Below are positions 1 through 10,890 of a stretch of DNA of 64,000 bases, piece after piece. Numbering within the stretch: position 1 is the stretch's first letter; each line of letters begins with the position of its first letter. The notes beneath the pieces are model-generated. The model was not told the origin of the DNA. It saw only the letters and a list, made by a program, of their open reading frames with translations, and ran no database searches. Where the stretch lies: positions 138,807,988 through 138,871,987 of the forward strand of contig NC_073693.1 in the NCBI RefSeq assembly GCF_029784155.1, in the 5' to 3' direction. Source of the DNA: Uranotaenia lowii (taxonomy: Eukaryota; Arthropoda; Insecta; Diptera; Culicidae). Made by a program: the position numbers and the translations under genes.

Positions 1-2218
1 ACTTTGATTTTCCTGTGTTGGTGTTCGATTGATTCAACAATAAACAAACTTTTTGAAAATAAATGTTCTGATTATGATTAAAATTTGTTATTTCAAAACA
101 CTTATTCTTTGCATTAACGGTTAATGGTAAACTTATTCTTGATCAGATGCTTCAATATAGTAAAATGCAAAAAATTGTTAAATTAGGCTTTAAAAAATTC
201 TATTTTACATTTCCGCTTATTCCAACAGGATGCTATTCTAAAATTCTCTTCTGAACCGTATGCCAGGTCACAACACTCAATTATCGCTTTAGCTCGATTT
301 TATAAATATGTTATCCAAAAAAAATATATATACATATACTAGCAGACCCGGTAAACTTCGTCTTACCATGTTAAACTTGGCGTCCATTTTCAATTTTTCC
401 TAGTTTTTTTTTACATTTCCCTTCTTTCCCTTCACTCGAATCGCCCCGCTTAATTCTATCAAAATTAAACCATAGAATTTCAAATCAACGGGTCTTTTAA
501 AATCCAATTTTTGTTACTTGTTCCATAAATAACTGTATGTTGATAATATGTATATTCCATTTGCTGTATTCCATTTAGTGATTTATTCCGTTTTGTTCGA
601 GTTCACAATAAGGTTTAAACCGAAATAAAAAGTATCTCATTTACTGGAATATATTGTTTATGAATCTATGGAAAATTTTTGAAGTGTTTTCCGAATATTT
701 TGCCTAACGCAGCGCTTTCAGCTCCTAATTAGCTTTGGATGGTGTATTTTTAAAAGCTGAATAATTGAAACACATAAGAAAAGATTTTTTACTAACCATT
801 TTCAAACAGCTTTTTATTCATCATCCTCATGCTTCAAAGCAGTTTGAATTAAAATCCATATTTTCACCAAAATCATTTCCAAAAAGTTTCGCCTGATACT
901 TAAGTTAAAGACTTTACACATTTCAACTTAAAATGTTCCCAAACAGCATTTGTCATGGCATTAAATCTGACGATTTTGTATACTGCAAATTTCTTTTTTT
1001 TTTATTCAAGCAAAAAATGCAAATTAGTTCATTTGATTTCATTTAGGATTATGTAATATTTTTAAGATTAATAACATTTAATTGAAATGCAGATTTTTTA
1101 AAATTTAATAGATTGAAATGAAATAATCTGTTCAGGCTTTGATGGTTTCGTGCGTTCATTTTAAAAAATGAAACATAGGGGCAAATGCAAACGAATATCC
1201 CCACAGTTCAACTTCATATTTTCTGAAAAAAATCATATTTTCAAAAAAAATATTAGTTATGTTGACAAAAAGAAATATCGAAGCATACATTTGTATCATT
1301 TATTGGGGCAAGTGATAACACATAGGTCTTTTTCAGATGCGTCAGTCGACTTTAAAATGAATTTAAAACTTGTTCTTGTTTGTCTGTTTTATCAACTTTC
1401 TTTGATATATACTAAGTTATCTCCGGAATAAATTAATGCTTGGTACTTCAATTTCACTGAATGCTGTTCAACCAAAAGACCTTGATTTACAAAGACCTTT
1501 ATAATAATTTTGAATATCCGCTTCAGACTCAACACTCGGGATATCCTTTCTGGCCATTTTGGAGATAAAATTCTTGAATTGTAGATGTTTCATTGCTAAA
1601 TGGCGCGTTTTCACTTATTCCACCAAAGAAATTACATGAATTAATATTACTTTTAGCACTTTCAGGTCATATTAAAAGTTCATCATAAAAATCTGCTGCC
1701 CCTGGAATATCAATCACAAAAAAACTTTTCAACAAAAAAGTGAATCAAAAGTCTCTTCTATGTAGCCAAAATATGTTAAACAAAAACATATTTTTCATGT
1801 TAAGTTCGTACTTGAATTGTGTGTAAACAAACAGTAAACGTGTAAACAGTTTTTTGATGAATGTTTAAAAAAAAAGAATTGAGTTTATTTAATCAGATAG
1901 TTTTTTTTTGGGCCCAACAATTTTTAGATGAAGAATTAATGTATACACTTTTCGAAAAATTTGAAAGTTTGCACTTGCTCTAGTTTACTTTCTAAATTGA
2001 AAATTCTTCCGGAAAAGAAAAATAGATTATTTTATTGATAACTTCAACTTACGTTTGCAATAAATAAAAAAGTTCATTCGGCCTTCCCAATTTCTTATTT
2101 TCAAACGTCCAAAAAGTGTCATTATTTTATATTTATCATTACCAAATCCATATCTTTTGGACAACAATTTACTACTTAAATTAACACGAATTTAAAATTG
2201 TTTTAATATTTGAAATCG
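1..2218. other. AT-rich non-coding DNA
   Basis: No gene is supported here. Open frames are short, AT-rich and without recognisable domains. The only recognisable item is a repeat end near 338. The sequence is consistent with intron or intergenic DNA of an insect. Confidence 0.5.
338..500 (+). repeat. Fragment of a 'CTAGCTGACCCGG'-type dispersed repeat
   Basis: The segment starts ACTAGCAGACCCGGTAAAC right after an AT-dinucleotide run. This resembles the starts of the repeats at 17718, 26637, 37875 and 58683, and the inverted end at 21989. The downstream limit is not visible, so the end given is approximate. Confidence 0.4.
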
Positions 2219-2890
2219 TTTATATGGTTTTAATTCGATCGATAAAATATCAATCCGTGTCACATCTAGGCGTCATTTATTACCATGTACTGTGTACAAA
2301 TAAGTAAGGAAAAAACACATCTAGGTTGCATATCGCCCCAACGTGCATAAGAAATATAGGTACTTGGTTGAGAAATAGGCGCCTAATTTCTAAATTTTTC
2401 CAGCGATCAATGAACAGTATGCTTTGGTTACTATTATCTTGCAACGACGTTTGCTAGAGACGCCTCAGCCATGGAGACGAAAAACAAACCCCTCGAAAAA
2501 AAGAAAATCTCTAAAAATGGATGCCTGACTTTTCAATTTCAGATTTTGGCAAAACAAATATTATATGTTTTATTCGATCAGCAAAATGTCAACCTGAGTC
2601 ACATCTTGGCGTCATTCATAACCATGTGCTGTAGAAATCAGCTAGGAATCAAGAACAAAAAAATCACATCAAGGCTTCATATCGCCACCACTTGCATTGA
2701 AAATATGCTTGGTTGAGAAATACGCGCCAAAATATTCTCACTGATCAGTATGCTATGCCATAGTTACTATCTTCTAACGACGTCAGGTCGCGACGCCTCG
2801 ACCTTGGAGACGAAAAATAAACCGCCCAAAGGAAAAAAAAAATCTCGAAAAAATGGAAGCCATGACTTTCATTTCATTAAAAAAAACTAC
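2219..2890. repeat. Diverged tandem duplication, two units of about 340 bp
   Basis: Two successive units share markers in the same order: 'TCACATCT..GCGTCATT' at about 2260 and 2600, 'CTTGGTTGAGAAATA' at about 2362 and 2709, and 'GGAGACGAAAAA' at about 2473 and 2807. Offsets are 334-347 bp. The units differ by many substitutions and small indels, so the duplication is old. Short open frames across it are not conserved between units, which argues against coding. Confidence 0.65.
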
Positions 2891-3029
2891 AAATTTAATA
2901 ATTACGGACAATTGATGCGACTTTGTGTTGTTTTTATTCGATATAAACCGATTCGCATGGCTACAGAATATTCTAAAAATAATTTCATTCGAATCGTTTG
3001 GGTCATTTCGGAGGAGTAGTACTACAAAC

Positions 3030-5734
3030 ACCGTTACAAGAGAATTTTATATAATAGATTACCGCAGTTTACTAAAGATCCGCAGCTTTACATCAAAAGA
3101 GCCGCATGCGGCTCGTGAGCCGCAGGTTGCCGACCTGTGTCGTAGGCTTAAAGTTATTTAGGTATGAATTCCGCCGGAAGCGAGCTAGTTTTCTGACATG
3201 TTTGTTAACATTTATTTGTAAATACCTTTTGAGATCAAGTAATTTCCTCAAGTTTTTAAATTCAACGCTGATACACATGATTAATAACAAGGTTTTGCTA
3301 GGATATATAAAAAAAAAAGAATTTTGAAAGAGACATATTTGAAATTTTATTTTAAACGAAGAGATCATTTTAACAGAAAACATTGTCATATCGAGTGCTG
3401 CATATTTCAGAAGGCACATAGGCTTCCTCCAACACGACATGAATAACGAAAACTTTTTCATTTACCGTTTCATGTGAGCCTACACACTCTCTCACACATC
3501 CAGCGCACTTCCGCTGGAACCCAAAAATGTCAAACTAAACCGGGTAGAAGGGGGCAAACTTTTGGCCTCGGCAACCCGCCGCAAGTGTGACGTTTAAAAG
3601 TTCAACTGGTTGCCCAATTCATAACCATCTGAGAGAGCGAGGAAGCGACAGGTGACAGTAAAGGAGACGAGCCCAACTAAAACAGGAAGTAGATCTTTCT
3701 TCCTCCACCCACCCCTCAAAATTTTCCATAGAAGTTATTGCCATCAAGGAATGAATAAGTTATGGAGCGCATTGAAAATATCTCAGCATGAAATACAAGT
3801 AAACTGGCGTATCTCGCTCGTTTTACTGCTGCCAAAAATGGAAAACTAACGCCTGCAATGTGCCATCCGAGAGAAGAAACTATATCAGCGGAACAACATT
3901 TATTAAGTTCCGAAGCTGCTGCTGCCGGTGGAAACTTTTCAAATATTTATGAATGGTTGGGTCAAAGAAGAAGAAGAAAAAGACGAAGGGGAAAGAATTC
4001 TTAATTTAGGATCTTTTGGAGAATTTTATCTGCATTGCTTACCTTTCATTAAGTATCAAACTTAAACGTTCTGTTGAAGTTCGTAGGAGGTTGAAAATTA
4101 AAAACCATTTCTAAATTTGATTCTGTCTGAAAGATTTCTTCTTCAAAACAGTTCTGTCGGAAACTCATATCAAAATTAAAGACAGATATTTTGATTTTTT
4201 TTTTCATTTTATCTATAATAAAAACATTACTTTACCCTGGTATTTGTTCCAGAAAAGGTGGTATCTGGTTGAGCTTTTCTTGATATCAATCTAAATATTA
4301 ACACCATACTTGTCCAAATTAAAAAAAAACCGATCAAATATTAAAATAAGACAGACCGTTATTTTGAAAAAAGAAGGAATTAGGAAATGGAATGAAAGAT
4401 AACTTAAAATACAATTACATCCTAATCTATAATAACCAATTTTTTCTAATTTCCATACTAAATGTAAAATTTTCCAGCGAAAATATACCGAAAAGACAAA
4501 CTTCTCCTTAGCTCAAGAAATATTTTTCAGAAATACCCAGATACCGAACAGAACAGAAGAAGCTGTTATGTCACCGGATTCATCATATTCCGGGAGCCGA
4601 AACTTGTTGTAGCGAAAGTTTGTTCACCTTTATCCGGCACTACCGGTCAGTAGGAGAGTGAGGGATTCAAACAGACACCACCAGAAGGAAACGGACCAGG
4701 CCATTCAGAAGAAATATGCTCATTTTCAAAGAAGGTTCAAAAACTCGAACAAACTTTTTCGAGGAAATGTAGGCGGGGATGAAGAAGAATATACCGGAAA
4801 AAGTTTTCTTCGAGCTCACCCACACGTGAAATGCACAAGTTATGAATTGTGTTAGGAAGAAGGAAAAGTGGGGGAGTTCGAGAAAACGGCTTACAATAGG
4901 TTGTGGGTTGGAAGGTCGGAAGTTTGCTTCTGCCTCTGTCCGGGAAAGATGCGGAATCACGCTATTCTGGACCAGGATAGTAGCAAAAGTTCGTTCCTCC
5001 GGGGCAACTACACATGGCTTAGAACATATGAAACCGGAGGCCAAGCGAGAGTTCTTCGGAAAGAAATGACTTCACAATATGGCTAATGTTTGTTCCCTGA
5101 GATGAAAGAATTCTGCTGATGAGGGATATGAAAAGGGTTCTGAATTTGTTTACAAGTAATTAAAATGTATAAATAATCTCATCTTCCTGTCTGACCCCAT
5201 TATTCGATTATGTGGGGCTGAAACTATTATCAACTCAACAAATTCTGAGACTTATTGTTCCTTCACCAATTTGCCGAAAGCTGAACGCAGCCTAACAAAG
5301 AGTTTTACTGCCCTCTACTAATATATTTTTGGGTTATGAAGCTGAATACTCATTTGTTACAGCAAACCCAATGCGTAAATTGGCCTTCAGGAGATATTCA
5401 CTTACTTCCATGTTTCAAACAAGGTGTTAGTGTTCTTTGGAACTCAGAAATACAATTTTTAAAAGCGAAATTAATATCTACCTTTGTAAATTTGGCACTT
5501 GAATGTAATTGCAGTACTTAACAAAATGAAGTACGCACATGATTTACATTTTTTCAAATCCCTGTAACTTTTGTTACATAATAAATATCAACTCGAAATA
5601 TTCTGATGAATTGTAGTATTTTTGATACACTAACAACTGGTGAGTAAGTATTGCTTATGCTTTCGATACACACACAGCGAAATCTTGTCATCATCCCGGT
5701 GAGCAGTAAAAGTACATTTACTACTCATCTTTAC
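3030..5734. other. Low-repeat non-coding segment
   Basis: I see no supported gene. The stretches at about 3440-3960 and 4540-5090 are less AT-rich than their surroundings and lack obvious repeat signatures, so they may be low-copy intronic or regulatory DNA. A GC-rich hairpin-like patch at 3098-3146, with 'GCCGCATGCGGCTC' and 'GAGCCGCAGGTTGCCGACC', resembles the end of a hAT-type element, but no partner end was found. Confidence 0.4.
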
Positions 5735-7019
5735 TAGGCCGGGCCCCGGGGCAGTATTGGACGCAAAGGCAACTGGAACACAGGGAGAAAGAACGTGAGG
5801 AAGATCCGTCGTACCCGTTCCGGTGAGATGATCCTCGAGTTGAAACCTTCCAGTGGTAGCAGCCAGCGCAGCACTCGAGTGCAAGCGACTAAAGGTGGGA
5901 TGGTCAGTTTGTCAGATATCCATCTCCCAGCAACCAGTCTTTTGACTGCAAGGGAGTCAACAGACGAAGCTTATTCTGGGTATGCGGGGAATTCGATCAC
6001 ATAGCGGCTAGATGCAGTAAGCCGGCGAAGTGTCTTATTTGTACTGGTGACCATGTAACTGACATCCCAACGTGCCCTGCCTACCAAAAGGCGCTAGCAT
6101 CGATATTAAGGGCTTGGAAGTAATCCAAATCAACCTCAACCACTGTCATGAAGCACAACAGCTTCTGCGACAGATGGCGGTGGAAGAGAAGCTAGACAGA
6201 GCGTTAGTAGCAGACCCCTATTATAGAGCCCTGAACGGCACAAATTTGGTGACAGGAAAGTTTCCCATACAAGAAGTGTTCACATCGAATGCGGAAAGAT
6301 TTTCTTCTGTAGCTGCTTCGCTCCACCGAGGTGGGCCTTGGAGATATTTAGCGCAACGATGGATAAGATAGTCGAGGTGCTCACAGGTCGAAGCCCTGTG
6401 CATGGGCCCAGGAATGGGGTAGTTCCCTTACGAACGCCAGAGGACAGAGTCTACTTGAAGCACTTGCAAGGCCTCATGTGGACCAGGCGAACGTAGGTAA
6501 TACCAGGAACTAAAGGAGGGACGAGAATCCATTATATATATTACATTTGCTATTTACTGCCAGATGGAACAGTAATTGGAGGGTAAGCGAGGACTACACT
6601 CATAGCGATCACTTTGCGATCCGCTATCGTGTGGGTAAGAGTGCACAGTCAGTCAGAAGAGAGGTAATGGTAGGTGAACGACACTGGAGGACCCACATCC
6701 ACCAGTTTATTGATGGACTGCCTTTGCGCTAGGCGAAACATGCAGAGAGCATGATCAAACGGAGAGAGCGATTAATAAATCGTAAGCCGCTTTTCAAAAA
6801 TGCGCAAAGAAACCTCTGCAAGGCAATTAAAGAAAGTTTAAAAGGCATTTTAAAAGAAACTTTGTCTTGATGCCAATGACCGACCATGGGGTGATGCCTA
6901 CAGGATAGTCATGGCAAAAGACAAAAGCGGTAGCGCACCACCTGAAATGTGCCTCGACAAGCTGAGGGAAATAACGAGAGAGCTGTTCCCTCATCATAAT
7001 ATCGATAGCTGGCCGCAAG
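5735..7019 (+). pseudogene. Decayed R1-clade non-LTR retrotransposon fragment (A)
   Basis: Conceptual translation in shifting frames gives three pieces in the right order. First is gag-like sequence (NVRKIRRTRSGEMILELKPS) with a zinc-knuckle region (LFWVCGEFDHIAARCSKPAKC, about 5965-6090). Next is the start of the ORF2 apurinic-type endonuclease (VIQINLNHCHEAQQLLRQM, about 6120), then the end of that domain (DYTHSDHFAIRYRVG, about 6590-6640). A pre-RT linker follows (CLDKLREITRELFPHH, about 6950-7010). Most of the endonuclease core is deleted and several stops and frameshifts are present, so it is dead. The fragment ends before the reverse transcriptase and abuts gag sequence of element B at about 7019. 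R1-clade assignment follows from similarity to B; the junction could be a chimeric insertion or a deletion. Confidence 0.75.
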
Positions 7020-7020
7020 T

Positions 7021-7782
7021 CCAAGGAAAGAACGGAGCTGGTGCGGAAGGCCGAGGCTGCAGAGAAGACCTGGAGGAAGCAAAATTGGTTGCTTCTCAAG
7101 GACTTTCGAAGAAGTCCAAGCCAAGAAAAACCGCAAAAAGAGATCGCGACTCCTCCGTCGTGAAAGATTCCTCCAAAAAAAGGAGGGGTACGGACCAAAA
7201 AGGCGAACTGCTCTTCGAGCTAAAAAAGCCCCAGCGGTAAAGAGCGCCGACTTCAAGGAGCTTGTCGAAAGCACCCTAGGCGATGAAGCAACTGTCCGAG
7301 CGCTATCACAGGTCGCGTCCATTGAATGTAAGGACTTGGATGAGTTTACCACTGCAGAGGAGCTCGAGAAAGCTCTCTCCGACATACCTGGCATGAGTAA
7401 CGAATCAGTAGCTTTAAAAATAAGAAAGGCGTACGGTGGAATGCAGATTGCAACGATTCGCCTCTCACCAATAGCGGCCAACACGCTACTGACGGTAGGG
7501 AGTGTAAGAGTTGGGTGGTCAATAGGGCATTTTAGAACCGCACCCAGGATACCGAAGCAGATGCAACGCTGCATCAATTGCTGGGATTTTGGTCATCTAT
7601 CCCGAAGCTGTAACGGACCTGACCGATCACAATGCTATCAAAGATGCGGTGAAGAGAGACACTTCGCTCCAGAATGCAAAAAACAGCCGAAATGTATGCT
7701 ATGGAAGCAGGCTGATGGCAATGTCCACGAAACTGGTGGCTTGGACTGCCCGGTATATATAAAGGCAAAGGCAAGCCAGTAA
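7021..7782 (+). pseudogene. Element B ORF1 (gag-like), 5'-incomplete
   Basis: The frame ending at the TAA at 7780-7782 is open upstream for about 200 codons, with a charged N-terminal part rich in Lys, Arg and Glu. The C-terminal half has the R1-type gag core followed by zinc knuckles: RCINCWDFGHLSRSC (C-x2-C-x4-H-x4-C), then CYQRCGEERHFAPEC, which carries an extra residue in the usual spacing. A third, degenerate knuckle has a Cys replaced (KCMLW). In this clade gag proteins bind the element RNA. Near 7020-7140 the frame seems to shift, and no credible start codon is visible. The ORF2 endonuclease starts within a few bases of the stop. Confidence 0.7.
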
Positions 7783-7784
7783 AA

Positions 7785-7912
7785 CTGGGAATAATCCAGC
7801 TAAACCTCAACCATAGCGAGATTGCACAGCTTCTGCTGGAGCAAACGGTAGGCAAAAGGAAGCGTGATGTGGCGCTTCTATCAGAACCATATAGAGTTCC
7901 GTCTGGAAACGG
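7785..7912 (+). pseudogene. Element B ORF2, start of endonuclease domain
   Basis: Translation begins GIIQLNLNHSEIAQLLLEQT and continues through LLSEPYRVPSGNG. This is the typical opening of an R1-clade apurinic-type endonuclease, including the catalytic Glu in the 'SEPY' motif. The frame is cut at 7913 by a hAT-type MITE and resumes at 9091 with the duplicated codons for GNG. Confidence 0.75.
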
Positions 7913-9090
7913 CAGTGTTCGGCATCGCTAACTGACAAATTAGCGCTGCTAATGAAATCGCTAACTCATATAAAGTTAGCGATCGCTAATTAAATACGCT
8001 AAATGTGCCGAAAAAGTTATCGCTTTAAGCTTAAAACGCTAATCGCTAACTGTTGACCAACATTAAAGCCGGAAAAAATATCAAATTCTTCTTTAGTCAC
8101 GCCTTTCCCCTCTTCGATTTTTAAAACTCCCCAAGAAGAAATAAATAAAGTTTCAAGTATTTGATTTAAAATTAGATAAATTGATTGAATTTTCATAAAA
8201 TAATATGAACTAAACCAAAACTGTCAAAGATAGGAATTTAAACAAAGCACTGTGTTCTACAAATAAAAACAACTGAATTCTCGAACAATTACAGGGGCAA
8301 AAGAAGAGAATGCGGAAGATGGGAGCTTTATCTCTTTTTCTTTAATTTAAATTTTGGTTAAAAGTTTACTCGATTTATCGGTTTTGAGCAAATAAGATAA
8401 AATACAATTTTGTTGCAAACATACTTTTGTACAATTAATTCCATTTTGTTGTTTTTGGCATTATTTTACATTGTCCTCACTTAAAATGTTTAACCTGTTT
8501 TCCCTTTTTTCTAACTTGCTGGAGTATTGTCATACGTAAACAATTATGCAATTTCTATTTGAACTTTAAACGAAGGCTACAATGGCAATTTTATCGAATT
8601 TTTATATGAACTGATCTGGAAAATCTCTAAAAAACTGTATTGTGAAAAGTAAATATTTCAACCATTTGAAAAGAATGAAATGCTGATGAAGCGATGTTTA
8701 AAAACAGTTTTATTATATTGTTTAACACCTTTTATTGTTATCTTCTTCTGAAAAGGTTGCCAAAAAAAAAGTGCCAAAAGAGAGAAAAATGGCAAAAATC
8801 TTTTCTCTAACTCAGTACGCATTCCTCCAATGAATTAAATTAAGCAATCAGAATGATGCCCAATGTCACCTTAACTTGATTAATGAGAAAAGTTTATTCT
8901 ATCACTAAGAATTAGATAGATTGATACAAATAAATGGGAGTTAGCGGTCTTCAATTAGCGGAACCAAAAAAATAGCGGATCTTTTTAATTCGCTGAATCA
9001 ATCAAAACTTAGCGTCAAAACTAATCCGCTGACGAAAAGTTAGCAGACTAACTAGCGAATAGCGGATTAGCGCTTTTGTGCCGAACACTG
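7913..9090. mobile_element. hAT-type MITE, 1178 bp, with 8-bp TSD
   Basis: The ends are perfect 12-bp inverted repeats (CAGTGTTCGGCA ... TGCCGAACACTG). They are flanked by the direct 8-bp repeat GGAAACGG at 7905-7912 and 9091-9098. An 8-bp TSD with CAGTG-type ends is characteristic of the hAT superfamily. No transposase frame is present, so it is non-autonomous. Both subterminal regions are dense in GCTAA/TTAGC words (about 7920-8050 and 8935-9080), like transposase-binding arrays of hAT elements. Removing the element and one TSD restores the endonuclease frame of element B. Confidence 0.9.
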
Positions 9091-9338
9091 GGAAACGGTC
9101 ATTGGACAGCGGACAGGTCTGGCTTAGCCGCTGTCTACGCCACGGGACGTATTCCTGTTCAGAAGATAGTGGTAGATTCTCGGGACGGATTCGTGATTGA
9201 AAAAATTAACGGCATCTTTTTCTGTAGCTGCTACGCTCCACAAAGATGGACGATCGGGGAGTTCAACACAATGTTGGATGAACTCACTCACGAACTGACA
9301 GGAAAGGCCCCTGTAGTAATAGGAGGAGACTTCAACGC
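9091..9338 (+). pseudogene. Element B ORF2, middle of endonuclease domain
   Basis: The frame resumes GNGHWTADRSGLAAVYATG and runs through FCSCYAPQRW to VVIGGDFNA. The last is the GDFN motif of apurinic-type endonucleases with catalytic Asp and Asn. It is interrupted at 9339 by the poly-T end of an antisense R1-clade copy. The same GACTTCAACGC codons recur at 10891 where the host element continues. Confidence 0.8.
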
Positions 9339-10889
9339 TTTTTTTTTTTTGGTTACCCAGGTGGTAAATTCGAAGAAGGAATTTTACGAATTGGTCCAAA
9401 TGCACGTCGAGTGCCGTGTCTAGATGGGAGCAATGGGTCAACTCGTTATACACTCATCCGTATTTACATATGCCCTAAACTCCACCTGGGGCGTCAGACT
9501 ATTTCCCAAACCGGTACCTGCCCTAAGGCAATACTTCGGTAGGGGTGTCTAATTCACGCATAGCGCTACTTTCGCAACACTCGCCAAGAAGTTCATATTT
9601 AAATTAAATATCATCCTGATCGCCCAACATCGTCTTCATGTTGTGGTCCCATCGGCTACGCTGATTGTTTTGCGTAGTTCATTTCATAGCTTCGGACTCT
9701 TTAAGCTTATAAAAGTTAACCTACGTTATCCCACGTCTATCGCAATTTGCGTCAGTCTCCAACTCCTTTGCAAAGCTGTCATTATCCGGGCGAGCCCATC
9801 ACTGACTGCCTGCCATGTGTTGATGTCATCACACATCTTCTGCAACATGTTGTCCGCTGTCGTTTCTGGTCCGCAGGCGGCGAATATGTTTGCACGTTCC
9901 TCTTCAAATCTTAGACAATAGAATACCACGTGTTCGGGTGTCTCGTCCACGTCACCGCATGTTAGGCAGATCGGCGAGGCCGCATGTCCGAACCTGTGGT
10001 GATACTTCATGAAGCATCCATGACCAGTCAGGAATTGCGTCATGTAGAAATCCACTTCGCCATGCTTTCTCTCCATCCACTCTTTGATGTTTGGGATCAA
10101 ACGATGGGTCCACCTTCCTCTTTCCGAGCTGTCCCACAGCTGCTGCCAGTTGACCATGGAGCTTTCTCTGGCTCGTGTTCTCACGTGCCTCTATTTTCGT
10201 AGCAATATGAGTCCTCCACCAATAAAACCGAGATGGGCATGACTCCCACTACAACGCATGCAGCCTCCGACGAAATGGTGCGGTATGCACTGATGACCCA
10301 CAAATTCATTCGCCTCTGTACACTGTTCAGCTTCTGCTGGTTACACTGGATGTTAAGACCTGATTTCCAGGCCGCCCCTCCATATCGAATGATTGACGAA
10401 ACTACACTCGAAATCATCCTTCGCTGACTACTTCAAATCCCCGAGTTGTTCGCCATTATCCTCGTGAGTGCGGCCGTTGCTGTTGCCGTCTTCTTGCACA
10501 CATACTCAACGTGGTTTTTAAAGCTGAGCCGGTCGTCAATCATCACACCCAAATATTTAAGCTCACGCTTTGATTCGATAGTGCATGATCCAACTGTAAT
10601 CCTGCCTGTTTGCGGTGAAATCAGGTTTGATGTCAGGACCATCTCGGTTTTGTGGTGAGCCAACTGCAAACTTTTGGAGTGCATCCAGTTCTCTACCGCA
10701 TCTACAGCCTCTGAAGCTCTTAGCTGGATAATTTCTGTAGAGTAACCCGTCGCTAGTAGCACGACGTCGTCCGCAAAACCAACCAACTTTACTCCCTCTG
10801 GCAGGCTCAATGTCAGCACCTCATCATACGTAATATTCCACAGAACTGGGCCCAGTATCGACCCTTGCGGCACTCCAGCTGTAACATCC
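9339..10889 (-). mobile_element. 5'-truncated antisense R1-clade retrotransposon (C)
   Basis: On the minus strand the insert starts inside the reverse transcriptase at AGVPQGSILGPVLWN. It continues through the catalytic FADDVVLL motif, the thumb-like KYLGVMIDDRLSF region, and a C-terminal CLTCGDVDETPEHVVFYC (C-x2-C-x8-H-x4-C). A 3' UTR follows, ending in a tail read as T12 on the plus strand (9339-9350). The 12-bp direct repeat AGACTTCAACGC flanks it at 9327-9338 and 10890-10901. Truncation at the 5' end, a poly-A tail and this TSD are the hallmark of target-primed reverse transcription. Frameshifts lie between the RT and C-terminal parts. The protein is related to element B but clearly a different family. 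Confidence 0.9.
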
Positions 10890-10890
10890 A

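Noticed and set aside
3098..3146. hAT-type element end or GC hairpin
   Set aside because: The wording fits a hAT terminus, but no opposite end or target duplication could be found, so it is not listed as an element.
4667..5044. 125-codon minus-strand frame and overlapping plus-strand frames
   Set aside because: All frames there are of similar length and none has a domain; chance frames in less AT-rich DNA.
6909..7577. 222-codon frame on the minus strand
   Set aside because: It is antisense to the gag region of the R1-clade element and has no recognisable domain.
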